From Devosia sp. (GTDB lineage: Bacteria; Pseudomonadota; Alphaproteobacteria; Rhizobiales; Devosiaceae), in NCBI GenBank assembly GCA_017794705.1, contig CP051235.1:807010-871009 (forward strand): a DNA stretch of 64,000 nt, written 5' to 3'. How positions within the stretch are numbered: position 1 is the stretch's first letter; each line of letters opens with the position of its first letter. Both the position numbers and the translations under genes were made by a program. Shown one piece after another: positions 18,311 to 26,764 of this stretch. Below the pieces are notes generated by a model, which saw only the letters and a list, made by a program, of their open reading frames with translations, did no database searches and was not told the origin of the DNA.

Positions 18311-19105
18311 TCAGTCTGTTGTAAGAAATGATGGTTCAAATCCAGTTCGAAGGCGCACCGCAGAAAGCTTACCGGTGGCAAATGCGCCGGTGTCTATTGC
18401 TATCCGGCCGCGATCAAGTAACGGCGATGCCACCTGTGTGTGACCGTGCACAACCAGGCGCCCGTATCCCGCGTAGTCGATTGCGCCGGCATCCCGCCAC
18501 AGCAGGGTATCCTCGCTTTGCCCATCGATTGGTCTTTGCGGATCAATTGACGCATGCACGAACGCGTGTTCATCCGTGAACGCAACGAGATGCAGGCCCT
18601 GCAGAAACTCGATGTGTTCGCGGGGAATGTGACTGTTCAGCAAATGCCGAACGCTCTGGGCGGAATATCCCGCGCTGAAGAGGCTGGACAAGTCCACTCC
18701 ATACGAGCGCAGGGTCTCAACGCCGCCGAACCTCAGCCACTCGTGATTACGAGCGGGTTGGCTCAGGAATGAAAGCATAGTCGATTCATGGTTGCCGGCG
18801 AGGTACACGCGCTTGATCGGATTTTGGTCCGCGGAAGTCAGGTGATCAAGCACTCCCGCGGAGTTAGGTCCTCGGTCCACATAGTCTCCCAACATCACCA
18901 AAAAGCACTTGTCTCCGTGATTGGCAAAGTCTTGCGCGATCAGGGACTCCAATTCGTTAAGCAGTGAAAGACACCCGTGAACATCGCCAATCGCGTAGAT
19001 CACCGTCGTTTCGTCGAACGGCACTTCGATTGCAGACGCTGCGAACTTGTGCGGCGTCTGCCGTATTGCGCCCAATGTCTTGCTCAACAGCGACCGGAAG
19101 CTCAT
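18311..19105 (-). CDS. PPP-family metallophosphoesterase/protein phosphatase (PssZ-like)
   Basis: A 264-residue cytoplasmic phosphoesterase with the classic metal-binding series GDVHG, GDYVDRG and GNHE, followed by conserved His residues in FVHASI and VVHGHT. PPP-type enzymes of this size include ApaH/PrpA and the rhizobial exopolysaccharide-cluster phosphatase PssZ. It overlaps the upstream polymerase gene by ATGA and precedes the tyrosine autokinase gene by 64 bases, so it may dephosphorylate a component of the polysaccharide machinery. That partnership is inference; the usual Wzc partner is a low-molecular-weight phosphatase, which is absent here. Confidence 0.82.
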   Translation of the reverse strand: MSFRSLLSKTLGAIRQTPHKFAASAIEVPFDETTVIYAIGDVHGCLSLLNELESLIAQDFANHGDKCFLVMLGDYVDRGPNSAGVLDHLTSADQNPIKRVYLAGNHESTMLSFLSQPARNHEWLRFGGVETLRSYGVDLSSLFSAGYSAQSVRHLLNSHIPREHIEFLQGLHLVAFTDEHAFVHASIDPQRPIDGQSEDTLLWRDAGAIDYAGYGRLVVHGHTQVASPLLDRGRIAIDTGAFATGKLSAVRLRTGFEPSFLTTD

Positions 19106-20529
19106 GGCGCCTGCCCCGCCCCAGCTGCGTGGGCCCGATCAACGTTGTTGATGCTGGCCGAAACCGCGCACCCCAGAAACGCAAGAAGTAAATAGGCATT
19201 GGCCGGGATCTCGAGACTAAAATCCACTGTAGAGTGCAGGGCTGCAACCAGGAGGGCGCCCAAACCGGCGAGAGGAACGTACCAGTCGCGTCTGCTCCAA
19301 ACGGACGCACGTATTGCCCTGAAAGCGAACATTGCGCAAAGGATCAACGGAAGGCTACCCACGACTAAGCCCAGTTCAAACCAGAGCTGAAGGTAGGTTG
19401 AATGCGCCTTGTTCCACATGAATTCGGGACTCAGCGGAGGCAGCCCGAAGAACGGAAAGACCCATTCGAAGCTGCCGCCGCCGTAGCCAGTCCAAGGCCT
19501 TTGGGCAATTGCGCCAAGCGTCTGAGAAAAAACAATCCAGCGGGTTTCCCGGCCCAACTCGCCGAAGATCAAGCGATCAATCAGGTTCTCGCCGAAGGTC
19601 ACCAAAAACACGACAAGCATAGCCCCGACAGCGCTCATAATCGCTGCCTTCACCCACCAGGGCAGTCCGGCTCTGAGAGTACAAACGAGTAGCACAAACA
19701 CTGTCGCTGCAATCCCCGCAAACGTGCCCATCCGTGAGCCGGTGGCAAAAAGGGTCGCGGCAATGATCAGGGTACCCGCTACTACAAGAGCCACAGATGT
19801 CATTTTTGCTGGCAAGGTCTCATGACCCTGCAGTCGGTGAAACAGGAGGACAATCCCTGCCGGCAAGGCCATCGCGAGGAACGTGGCAAATGAGTTGCGG
19901 TTCACAAATGTACTGGTTGCGAAACCTTGATATGCCCATTTCTCGGTTCCCAACAACGTGTCGTTCCATTGGGTGAGCATGAACAGGCCAAGCAACGCGT
20001 ATCCAGACACCGTCGCAAACAGTACCTGGAGGATCGAGTGTGCCCTTGAGCGATTCACGGCTACCTGCAAGAAGAGGAAAAAGAACAGTCCGTAGCTGAT
20101 CCAGCGAATTAGCATGAGCAGCGTGGCGTTCCGGTTCAGGCTAATGGCCTGAAATTCAGACGCGTTTGATTGCAGTTGGCCGAGCGAAAAAACAGATATG
20201 GGGAGCGGAAGCACTTGCAGCAGCAGCCACAAGCAAAATGCTCCGAAGATGAGCGCGGGTAAGGCCAATTGCGTCAACGAGAAGCGCAGGTTGCGGTTTC
20301 GTACCATCGAGTGAACGAAGTAGCCTGCGGCAATCAGTCCGATCAGGCAGGACCATATCGTCCACAGTTGCGGTCGGTTGCTGGCCAACGGTAGCGGCGC
20401 CAATACGGTTATCCCAACCAACAAAATGGCCAGAATTTCATTTGACCGGCGTGGCATTCCCGACGCAGCGCGCAGGGCGCCGTTGCGGCGTCGGTCCTCG
20501 TCTGGCCTGTGCAGGTCAACCGCTTCCAT
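19102..20529 (-). CDS. O-antigen ligase/polymerase family membrane protein (second copy)
   Basis: A 475-residue polytopic protein with about ten to twelve hydrophobic segments. The large loop contains GYGGGSFEWVFPFFGLPP and WNKAHSTYLQLWFELGLVVG, the conserved Wzy_C pattern. It is the second such protein in the locus and differs clearly from the one at 9402-10637, so one may polymerise and the other ligate or act on a different glycan. The start at 20529 overlaps the preceding gene by 14 bases; ATG 20457 is an alternative that drops 24 polar residues. Confidence 0.8.
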   Translation of the reverse strand: MEAVDLHRPDEDRRRNGALRAASGMPRRSNEILAILLVGITVLAPLPLASNRPQLWTIWSCLIGLIAAGYFVHSMVRNRNLRFSLTQLALPALIFGAFCLWLLLQVLPLPISVFSLGQLQSNASEFQAISLNRNATLLMLIRWISYGLFFFLFLQVAVNRSRAHSILQVLFATVSGYALLGLFMLTQWNDTLLGTEKWAYQGFATSTFVNRNSFATFLAMALPAGIVLLFHRLQGHETLPAKMTSVALVVAGTLIIAATLFATGSRMGTFAGIAATVFVLLVCTLRAGLPWWVKAAIMSAVGAMLVVFLVTFGENLIDRLIFGELGRETRWIVFSQTLGAIAQRPWTGYGGGSFEWVFPFFGLPPLSPEFMWNKAHSTYLQLWFELGLVVGSLPLILCAMFAFRAIRASVWSRRDWYVPLAGLGALLVAALHSTVDFSLEIPANAYLLLAFLGCAVSASINNVDRAHAAGAGQAP

Positions 20530-21208
20530 GAGAACTCATTGTTCTTGATGCCGACCTGACAGCTGACAGGAACGCGTTCTGTTGTTCCGAACTCAGGGTG
20601 TCAACTGCTTCCGCGATCCGATCCCTGGTGTGCGGGCGACGGCTGTAGTAGAGCGCCACTTGCTGACGGCCGTCGACAGACTGCACGGCAACGGCGATGT
20701 CCCTCAAATGCGAATCCCGCCCCGCCTCGTCCAATTCAGCGTAGTGTTGCTCACCAATGGCGAAGCGCCGGCGCGAAAGCCAGCCCAGGTTGGGAGAAGC
20801 CTGTCTGGAAAGTATCAGACCGTGCCTCATGCGCTCCCAGTCCGATCTTTCCCCCGCCACTGTAGCATCGATCAGCCAGGCATAGGCATGCGCAGGTGCG
20901 CGGATCAGTATCTGACCGGAAAGTCGTTCGCAGGTGTCGAGAAGCTGATTGCGCGTTTCGAGTCCCGCTGCCCTGCCGTAGACACTGCCGATCGCCACGA
21001 AGCAGTCTTCAAGGACTGCCTGGGTACATTGATCAGAAAGGGCGAGGTCTCGATCCTGGCTGGCAAGCCGCTGAACCCTCTCGATATCGCTTTGAGAGGC
21101 ACCCACAACACATGAGGCCTCGAGTATCAACGCATGGCCCGCAGATGCGGCGAGCAGCAAGGATACCAACACAAGAAGAGACAAAGACAGAGAAATGGCT
21201 CTACGCAT
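20516..21208 (-). CDS. Exported protein of unknown function at the head of the Wzy-phosphatase-Wzc operon
   Basis: A 230-residue protein with a clear N-terminal signal peptide (MRRAISLSLSLLVLVSLLLA then ASAGHA), so it is probably periplasmic. The mature part is helical, with paired cysteines (CVVG, DQCTQ, EDCFV, DTCERL), and shows no family I can name. ATG 21208 has GGAG seven bases upstream. The overlap with the polymerase gene and the same operon suggest a role in polysaccharide assembly, but nothing in the sequence shows which. Confidence 0.7.
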   Translation of the reverse strand: MRRAISLSLSLLVLVSLLLAASAGHALILEASCVVGASQSDIERVQRLASQDRDLALSDQCTQAVLEDCFVAIGSVYGRAAGLETRNQLLDTCERLSGQILIRAPAHAYAWLIDATVAGERSDWERMRHGLILSRQASPNLGWLSRRRFAIGEQHYAELDEAGRDSHLRDIAVAVQSVDGRQQVALYYSRRPHTRDRIAEAVDTLSSEQQNAFLSAVRSASRTMSSHGSG

Positions 21209-21327
21209 GTAGACTCTCCATCTTTGGCAGGGTCTTGGACGATTCGCTCAGTTCGTCAGCAGCAGAGAAGAGCAGCAAGCGGGAGGATTCACCGGAACCT
21301 GAAGACTCGCCTTTGAAAAATATGAGC

Positions 21328-21741
21328 CTAGGCAGCGCTGGGAACTACAGCAGCCTCACCAATGGAGGCGGTGCCTTCAATCTCGCAAGCATCCACCGTT
21401 TCGGCGATACCCAGAACCAGTTCACTGCTGCTCGAGTAAACGGCAGCAAGCCGAATGGCCTCCGCAATTTGCGCGTTGGGATCCGCCGGCGGTGTTTCAC
21501 ACAGCACAGCATACGCGGTCATGGCGTCAACGAATGCCCCAACCGCAGGATCAACCTCCTCCTCGGAAAAGGCGCCGAAATAGCTGTCGATGGAGGTCGC
21601 GCAGGCTCCCGTTTCATCAGCAAGGCAAAGGGAAACAAGCTGATCTTGAGTCAGCACGGCTTCTTCCTGAGCCGACACAGGCATCGCCAAAGGTATGGCC
21701 AAAACAACGGATATCAGAGCGGCGCGCACAGCTAACTCCAT
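21328..21741 (-). CDS. Small exported protein of unknown function
   Basis: A 137-residue protein with a signal peptide ending near AMPVSAQ-EEA. The mature part is acidic, with cysteines in SLCLAD, GACATS, VLCETP and DACEIE that could form disulfides. I do not recognise the family. The frame continues to ATG 21777, but the ATG at 21741 gives a normal signal peptide; neither has a good ribosome site. It lies on the same strand as the polysaccharide operon, about 120 bases upstream, and could belong to it. Confidence 0.55.
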   Translation of the reverse strand: MELAVRAALISVVLAIPLAMPVSAQEEAVLTQDQLVSLCLADETGACATSIDSYFGAFSEEEVDPAVGAFVDAMTAYAVLCETPPADPNAQIAEAIRLAAVYSSSSELVLGIAETVDACEIEGTASIGEAAVVPSAA

Positions 21742-21941
21742 AAAGAGCAAATTACACCGTGATGGTATTTCCAACATGGGACTCAGTCAACTTCACATGC
21801 GGGCTCAAGCGCCAAGTATTTACAATTTCTTCAACAGGGTTAAGACCGCAGAAGGTGTCCCGTCCGTCCATATTCCTGCTTTTTGCCAATACACTTGGCG
21901 CGGAACCCCTTGTTTGCCTTGGAAGGTCGGTTGAGCTGGGC

Positions 21942-22538
21942 TCAACTCCAACGGGAGACCGGATTGGCACCTGACATCGAAACCAGTCGATGGGGCATCT
22001 GGCTCACCGGGCGGATGGAATTGGTCAGATTGTCGAGCACGAAGTCCCCTTGCAGAGTCTTTACAATGAGGACGGCGTGGGGCTCGCCTTGACGCGTGGT
22101 CACCACAGCGATCCGCAACGCCCCCGGCGAAACACCGGCTTCGATCAAGCGCTGCCTCTTGGTGATGACATAGTCCTCGCAGTCCCCGGACGCCGGATTG
22201 AACGTCCAGACATCCGCTCCGGCATCATTCCGCGGTCGGATTGCGCGATTGACCGAACCATTCACCCGGCGAAGCAGTTCCAGAACCTCGTCCGTCGCGT
22301 CAATGCGGCTCACGCCTCCGCCGCGGCAGTATTCAGCGTGCCGCAGGCACAGCAACTGAAACCCGAGTGGTGGTCGTGCGGCCACTCGCACCACCTCATG
22401 ATGCCCTGCAACCAGATTGAAATCAGGTTGGACGGCCTGAATGACCTCATCGCTCGCACTCGCGCTTCCAACGCTCAGCGCAATTCCGCACATGAGAGTC
22501 ATCAACCCCAAGAGTCCCTTTTTGCCCCAAGTCTTCAT
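21942..22538 (-). CDS. Transglutaminase-like cysteine protease (BTLCP/LapG family)
   Basis: A 198-residue exported protein with a signal peptide (about residues 1-29). The catalytic triad is visible: Cys120 in GDCEDYVITKR, His154 in EPHAVL and Asp169 in FVLDN. This is the pattern of the periplasmic BTLCP family, which includes LapG, the calcium-dependent protease that releases large RTX adhesins from the cell surface under c-di-GMP control. Many alphaproteobacteria carry several such genes, so whether this one cuts the RTX protein of this window is open. ATG 22538 has GGAG eight bases upstream. Confidence 0.85.
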   Translation of the reverse strand: MKTWGKKGLLGLMTLMCGIALSVGSASASDEVIQAVQPDFNLVAGHHEVVRVAARPPLGFQLLCLRHAEYCRGGGVSRIDATDEVLELLRRVNGSVNRAIRPRNDAGADVWTFNPASGDCEDYVITKRQRLIEAGVSPGALRIAVVTTRQGEPHAVLIVKTLQGDFVLDNLTNSIRPVSQMPHRLVSMSGANPVSRWS

Positions 22539-22789
22539 TTGCAGTTCTCCAACGCAGGTCGACGCCTGATTGGGAAAACTTGCATCAAATTTGCTGATGG
22601 CCGGCTACACGAATAGATGCAATTTTATTCAATTGCCCGCCGAATTCAGGGCGCGAACTGTCGCGGAATCTGCCCGGATTGGCGCGCTCATTTACCCTTA
22701 TCCCTAACAATTCCTTTCCAAGGTTGCCTTTTTCTTTAAAAGCCGCGATCAAATTGCGGGTTGTGCCATTCAGAGTTCGAGATTGTTTG

Positions 22790-23374
22790 ATGAGAGTGAC
22801 AAGTCAGCTGTTTGCGGCAATGGTCCTGAGTACGGGCGCGCTGATGCCGAACATCGCACCCGGTTACGCTGCCGATCTGGGGCGCGCAAGCACCACGGAA
22901 GTTCATCAAGCGGACACCTTGGAAGTTCGCGGCTACCTTGAAAGGAAGGCCGACCTGTTGCTGATCAGGGCGGTCTTTGACTTGGTGGACCGTGAGGAGA
23001 TACTGGAGGCACTGGGACGGGATGAATTGCGGCTCGCTGGACAGGTTGGCGAATCTGAATTGTCTGATCTTTTGGACACTCTCTTGTTCGAAAGCGCCTA
23101 CCTGCTCGTCTCACTCCAGTACCTGATCGAGGCCGGTGGTGCCTACTTCCCTGATGACCGCCCTTATGATGACTACGCAAACGACGCGTTGGTTCATCTC
23201 AATGATCTGCGTCGGGAACTAACCGAGGTAATTTCGAAAGGGGACGATCCAATCGGAGTCCTGAAGCAGGCAAACGAATTGCTTGGGCTCACGGAAGGAC
23301 ATGCCGAGCTACCGGAATCATTGGCGTACTTCGATGAACGAGACGCTCTGGTATCCGAAGTGCTCGGCGACTGA
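22790..23374 (+). CDS. Exported protein of unknown function
   Basis: A 194-residue protein. The frame opens at 22679, but the ATG at 22790 gives a standard signal peptide (LFAAMVLSTGALMPNIA, cleavage probably after GYAA), so I use it. The mature part is acidic and helical, with repeated Glu/Asp-Leu stretches such as VREGY-like and DLLDTLLFESAYLL segments, and I recognise no domain. It stands alone between a divergent protease gene and a convergent TetR gene. Confidence 0.55.
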   Translation: MRVTSQLFAAMVLSTGALMPNIAPGYAADLGRASTTEVHQADTLEVRGYLERKADLLLIRAVFDLVDREEILEALGRDELRLAGQVGESELSDLLDTLLFESAYLLVSLQYLIEAGGAYFPDDRPYDDYANDALVHLNDLRRELTEVISKGDDPIGVLKQANELLGLTEGHAELPESLAYFDERDALVSEVLGD

Positions 23375-23432
23375 ATTGTCAGCGAGCCCCAACTTGGAGC
23401 CGCGCGGAACGCATTCGGCGAATTGTGCAAAG

Positions 23433-24023
23433 TCACTCGGTACTCACTAAGAGCGCCTTTCCCGCCAGGTCCTTCATGTTTTCGACATAGGCCTGCTGCG
23501 ACCAGCCGGACTGACGGGTGAGGTGCTCCCAGTTTCGGACTGAAAGCAACATCCAGAGCAGGTCGGTTGCCTCTTCAGAGGAAAGGTCCGGGCGCAGGTC
23601 TTTGTCATTTTCAAGCGCTCGCACGGCGGCTTCGCAGCCGTGGCGGACCGCCTGCATCCGGCCGGCCCAGGCCTTGCGAGCCTCCTCGTCGTGATCCTGC
23701 ATTGCCATCAGCGCGCGTCCAACGCCATAGATGCTGGGAATGTAGTTGCCCCACGCTTCGATGAACAAATTGAGCCGGTCCCTGCCCGATTTTGAGGCTC
23801 GACTGGCTGCAAGCAGTCCGTCGACATCGTGTGCCGCATCTATGTGATGCGTCGTGGCGACCAGAAGTTCGGCCCGTGTGGGAAAATGCAGATAGACGGC
23901 CTGCCGGCTGACGCCCGCGGCCTTGGCGATGTCCGACATGCGCACTTGCAGATCGCCGGATTCGAGCAGCTTCCAGGTGGCGTCGAGGATGCGGGTGCGC
24001 GTGTTCAAATTGGGGCTTGACAT
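23433..24023 (-). CDS. TetR/AcrR-family transcriptional regulator
   Basis: A 196-residue regulator. The N-terminal helix-turn-helix (about residues 10-56) reads TRTRILDATWKLLESG and MSDIAKAAGVSRQAVYLHFPTRAELL. The C-terminal ligand-binding part is unlike named subfamilies I know. It is divergent from a DUF1772 membrane-protein gene, and the space between them holds two matching operator-like 15-mers, so it very likely represses itself and that neighbour. Confidence 0.9.
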   Translation of the reverse strand: MSSPNLNTRTRILDATWKLLESGDLQVRMSDIAKAAGVSRQAVYLHFPTRAELLVATTHHIDAAHDVDGLLAASRASKSGRDRLNLFIEAWGNYIPSIYGVGRALMAMQDHDEEARKAWAGRMQAVRHGCEAAVRALENDKDLRPDLSSEEATDLLWMLLSVRNWEHLTRQSGWSQQAYVENMKDLAGKALLVSTE

Positions 24024-24042
24024 GGTGTAAAGTTATCAACTA

Positions 24043-24073
24043 TTGACACGCTGTCAAGTTTACACCGTGTCAA
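24043..24073 (+). promoter_or_regulatory. Two tandem TetR-type operators
   Basis: TTGACACGCTGTCAA (24043-24057) and TTTACACCGTGTCAA (24059-24073) are 15-mers that agree at 12 positions and are each near-perfect inverted repeats (TTGACA-N3-TGTCAA is perfect). They lie 16 bases apart between the divergent TetR gene (starts 24023) and the DUF1772 gene (starts 24106). The first overlaps a TTGACA that could also be a -35 element. Confidence 0.7.
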
Positions 24074-24105
24074 GTGACACTTTCACCATTCGAAAGGAAA
24101 CCCAA

Positions 24106-24597
24106 ATGATCATCCAACTGTTCGAAATTGCGCTTGTCTCTGCCACACTCGCCACAGGCCTCGTCGCCGGAGTGTTTCTCACCTTTTCAGATTTCGTGAT
24201 GCGCGCGCTTGGCAGGGCCAAGCCTGCAGCCGGAATGGAGGCGATGCAGATGATCAATCGTGAAGTCTACCGGTCGATATTCATGGCACTGTTGATGGGG
24301 CTATCGTTGGTCTCGCTATTGCTTGCCGGCGCGGGCCTGCTGCTGGCCGAAGCAGGTGTGGCGATGTGGCTGGTTGCGGCCGCCGTGCTTTATCTGGCCG
24401 GTGTCATGGCCGTCACCGCAAGCCAGAATGTGCCGATGAACCAGCGTCTCGACGCGATGAAAGCCGACAATATGGGGGGCCACTCGTACTGGACCATTTA
24501 TCAGCGTGACTGGACGCGGTGGAACCACTTGCGCTGGGTCACGTCCCTGGCCGCTTCGGCAAGCTACCTCGGCGCCGTGGTCACAGTTGCCGCATAG
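24106..24597 (+). CDS. DUF1772 (anthrone oxygenase-like) membrane protein
   Basis: A 163-residue protein with four predicted membrane helices and the family pattern TGLVAGVFLTFSDFVMRALG, AMQMINREVYRSIF and QNVPMNQRLDA ... W..Y...WTRWNHLR. Fungal relatives include anthrone oxygenases, but bacterial members have no settled function. ATG 24106 has AAGGAAA upstream; the frame reaches back to 24043, but that would put the start inside the operators. Control by the divergent TetR protein is likely. Confidence 0.85.
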   Translation: MIIQLFEIALVSATLATGLVAGVFLTFSDFVMRALGRAKPAAGMEAMQMINREVYRSIFMALLMGLSLVSLLLAGAGLLLAEAGVAMWLVAAAVLYLAGVMAVTASQNVPMNQRLDAMKADNMGGHSYWTIYQRDWTRWNHLRWVTSLAASASYLGAVVTVAA

Positions 24598-24630
24598 ACC
24601 AGCGAAGAGAATCGGAGAAGGAAACCGCCC

Positions 24631-25095
24631 ATGAACGATGCAAGCGTGAAGATGCGCCCAGCGGATGAATCGGATTTGCCGGCAATAATTGCTTCGCTGG
24701 CAGATGATCCCCTCGGGGCAACCCGGGAAGACCTGAGCGACCCTTTGTCAGCCAGCTATCAGTCCGCCTTTGCAGCAATTGCCGAAGATCCCAACCAGTT
24801 TCTGGCCGTTGCCGAGCGGGATGGAGCCGTCGTGGGTACACTGCAACTGAGCCATATGCCGGGTTTGGCCCGCAGAGGTGCGTGGCGTGGACAGATCGAG
24901 GCAGTGCGTGTGGCAGCAGCATCCCGCGGCAGCGGATTGGGACGTATGATGTTCGAGTGGGCCATCGCGGAGTGCAGGAAAAAAGGCTGCACCCTGGTGC
25001 AACTCACTTCGGACAATGCTCGGCCAGACGCACATCGATTCTACGAGTCTCTGGGCTTTGTTGGCTCTCACACCGGGTTCAAGTTGAGTGTCTGA
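24631..25095 (+). CDS. GNAT-family N-acetyltransferase
   Basis: A 154-residue GNAT enzyme. The acetyl-CoA-binding motif is IEAVRVAAASRGSGLGRMMFEWAIAECRKKGC, with the R/Q-x-x-G-x-G/A loop as RGSGLG, and the C-terminal LTSDNARPDAHRFYESLGFVGSH is typical of the family. The substrate is not predictable. It starts 33 bases after the DUF1772 gene with GGAGAAGGAAA upstream, so the two may be co-transcribed. Confidence 0.88.
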   Translation: MNDASVKMRPADESDLPAIIASLADDPLGATREDLSDPLSASYQSAFAAIAEDPNQFLAVAERDGAVVGTLQLSHMPGLARRGAWRGQIEAVRVAAASRGSGLGRMMFEWAIAECRKKGCTLVQLTSDNARPDAHRFYESLGFVGSHTGFKLSV

Positions 25096-25263
25096 GGAGA
25101 GGGCGAATCTCCGGAAATAAGCGCATAACAGCATCCAGCGGGAAACGCAGAAAGCTCGATAGCAGAAAACCTCGCGTGTCACCTTCAACATGCTAAACTG
25201 CTAATCTATTGATGAACTTGTTCCGCCAGCGATTAGATCAATAGAAAAAGGGGACCGGAGAGC

Positions 25264-25644
25264 ATGGCGCTTTTGGGATACATCTATTTCCTGTTGGTTC
25301 TCGGCGTAGTCGGGTTTCAGTTTGCCCTGGTCTTTGGCGCACCCTGGGGCCATCTCACCCAGGGTGGAAAGAATGAAGGCGCCCTCCCCGTCGCAGGCCG
25401 TGCGGCCGCGGCGGCTTCCGTCGTCATTCTGGCGGCAATGGCTGGCGCCATCCTGTCTGCTGCGGGCGTCTGGCCGAACTGGCCACAATGGACCGGTTGG
25501 GCAGCACTCGCGGTAAACGGTCTGGTGATGTTGGCGAACTGGGCCACGCCGTCCCGGGCCGAACGGTTGCTCTGGGGGCCGGTCACCACGGTTATGCTTG
25601 GACTTGCTCTCGCTATCATGCTCTCGCCCACCGGGAGTGCGTGA
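25264..25644 (+). CDS. Small integral membrane protein of unknown function
   Basis: A 126-residue protein with four hydrophobic segments (about residues 5-25, 48-70, 77-95, 103-121) and short loops. GGAG stands three bases before the ATG and GGGG further up. I recognise no named family. It precedes murB by 55 bases on the same strand without evident functional link. Confidence 0.7.
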   Translation: MALLGYIYFLLVLGVVGFQFALVFGAPWGHLTQGGKNEGALPVAGRAAAAASVVILAAMAGAILSAAGVWPNWPQWTGWAALAVNGLVMLANWATPSRAERLLWGPVTTVMLGLALAIMLSPTGSA

Positions 25645-25699
25645 AGCGGTTGGTGATTCATTCTTTGAATTCGACCCCGCGACAAACTAAACACCCCTG

Positions 25700-26695
25700 A
25701 TGCATCTTGTTCCAGACTTTGACTTGAGCCCTCACAACACGCTTGGCCTTTCGTCTTCGGCGCGATTTGGCGTGGAGGTTTTCACCGCAGACGACGCCAG
25801 GGAGGCGGTGCAGCAGTCGCGGCAGGAAGAATTGCCTTTGCGGGTGCTGGGTGGCGGGAGCAATGTCATCCTTCACAGGCGGTTCGACGGGCTTCTCGGG
25901 CTCATGCGGATTGAGGGTATCGAGCGGGTGCGGCGGGGTGATGGTGGCTGGAGTGTTTCGGCGGGCGCCGGGGTGAACTGGCACGCCTTGGTCAAGTGGA
26001 CGCTTCAAAATGACATGCCGGGTCTGGAGAACCTTGCCGGTATTCCCGGCACGGTCGGGGCGGCGCCCATCCAGAATATCGGGGCCTATGGTGTGGAACT
26101 GGCGGACCGGTTTGAAACGCTGGTCGCGCTGGACACGCACACTTTGTCCCTGACCAGATTCAGCCATGACGATTGTACTTTCAGCTACCGGGACAGCCTG
26201 TTCAAACGGGAGCCGGGGCGCTTCATCATCGTCGAGGTGACGCTGGCACTGCCCTCCGCATGGCAGCCCGTCACCTCATACGCGGGGCTCGAGGCGCTGG
26301 GGAATGCGCCGGCGCAGGAAATCATGCAAACGGTTGTCGCGCTGAGGACCAGCAAGCTGCCCGACTGGAAGGTGATTGGAAACGTGGGTTCGTTCTTCCA
26401 CAACCCGATCGTCCCGTCCGATGTGGCCAAGCGCCTTCGTGAAGATCACCCTGCCCTGCCGGTGTTTGATTTACCCGATGGACGCGCGAAGCTTTCCGCC
26501 GGCTGGTTGATCGACCGTTGCGGATTGAAGGGTAAGCGGATCGGGGGTGCCGGCGTGTCGGAAGGCCATGCGCTTGTCGTGGTGAACCATGGCGATGCGC
26601 GGGAAGAGGATATTGCCGCGCTTGCCGATTATATCCGCGGAACGGTCGCCGAACGCTACGGGGTCAACCTGACCCAGGAGCCCGAGTGGTTCTGA
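25700..26695 (+). CDS. murB: UDP-N-acetylenolpyruvoylglucosamine reductase, type I (E. coli-like)
   Basis: A 331-residue FAD enzyme that reduces UDP-GlcNAc-enolpyruvate to UDP-MurNAc in peptidoglycan precursor synthesis. The FAD-binding part shows LRVLGGGSNVIL, MPGLENLAGIPGTVGAAPIQNIGAYGVEL and CTFSYRDSLFK. The catalytic Ser is Ser231 in GNVGSFFHNP, and the protein ends with the EPE motif. These features and the length match the type I enzyme of E. coli rather than the shorter type II enzyme found in most alphaproteobacterial division clusters. It is away from any mur/fts genes, so it may be a second, acquired copy. No clear ribosome site precedes the ATG. Confidence 0.93.
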   Translation: MHLVPDFDLSPHNTLGLSSSARFGVEVFTADDAREAVQQSRQEELPLRVLGGGSNVILHRRFDGLLGLMRIEGIERVRRGDGGWSVSAGAGVNWHALVKWTLQNDMPGLENLAGIPGTVGAAPIQNIGAYGVELADRFETLVALDTHTLSLTRFSHDDCTFSYRDSLFKREPGRFIIVEVTLALPSAWQPVTSYAGLEALGNAPAQEIMQTVVALRTSKLPDWKVIGNVGSFFHNPIVPSDVAKRLREDHPALPVFDLPDGRAKLSAGWLIDRCGLKGKRIGGAGVSEGHALVVVNHGDAREEDIAALADYIRGTVAERYGVNLTQEPEWF

Positions 26696-26710
26696 TCGGC
26701 TGATTGGCCC

Positions 26711-26733
26711 GGGCTGGCGCGGTCCGCCAGCCC
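26711..26733 (+). terminator. Hairpin between convergent murB and pseudoazurin genes
   Basis: GGGCTGGCG (26711-26719), five-base loop, CGCCAGCCC (26725-26733): a perfect 9-bp GC-rich stem between two convergent stops. It has no T-run. A bidirectional terminator is the simplest reading. Confidence 0.5.
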
Positions 26734-26764
26734 CGGCAATGTTTCCTGTCTTGCGGTCACAAAC

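Noticed and set aside
24043-24105. Longer N-terminus for the DUF1772 protein
   Set aside because: The first codons would lie in the TetR operators; ATG 24106 has a good ribosome site and starts at the first membrane helix.
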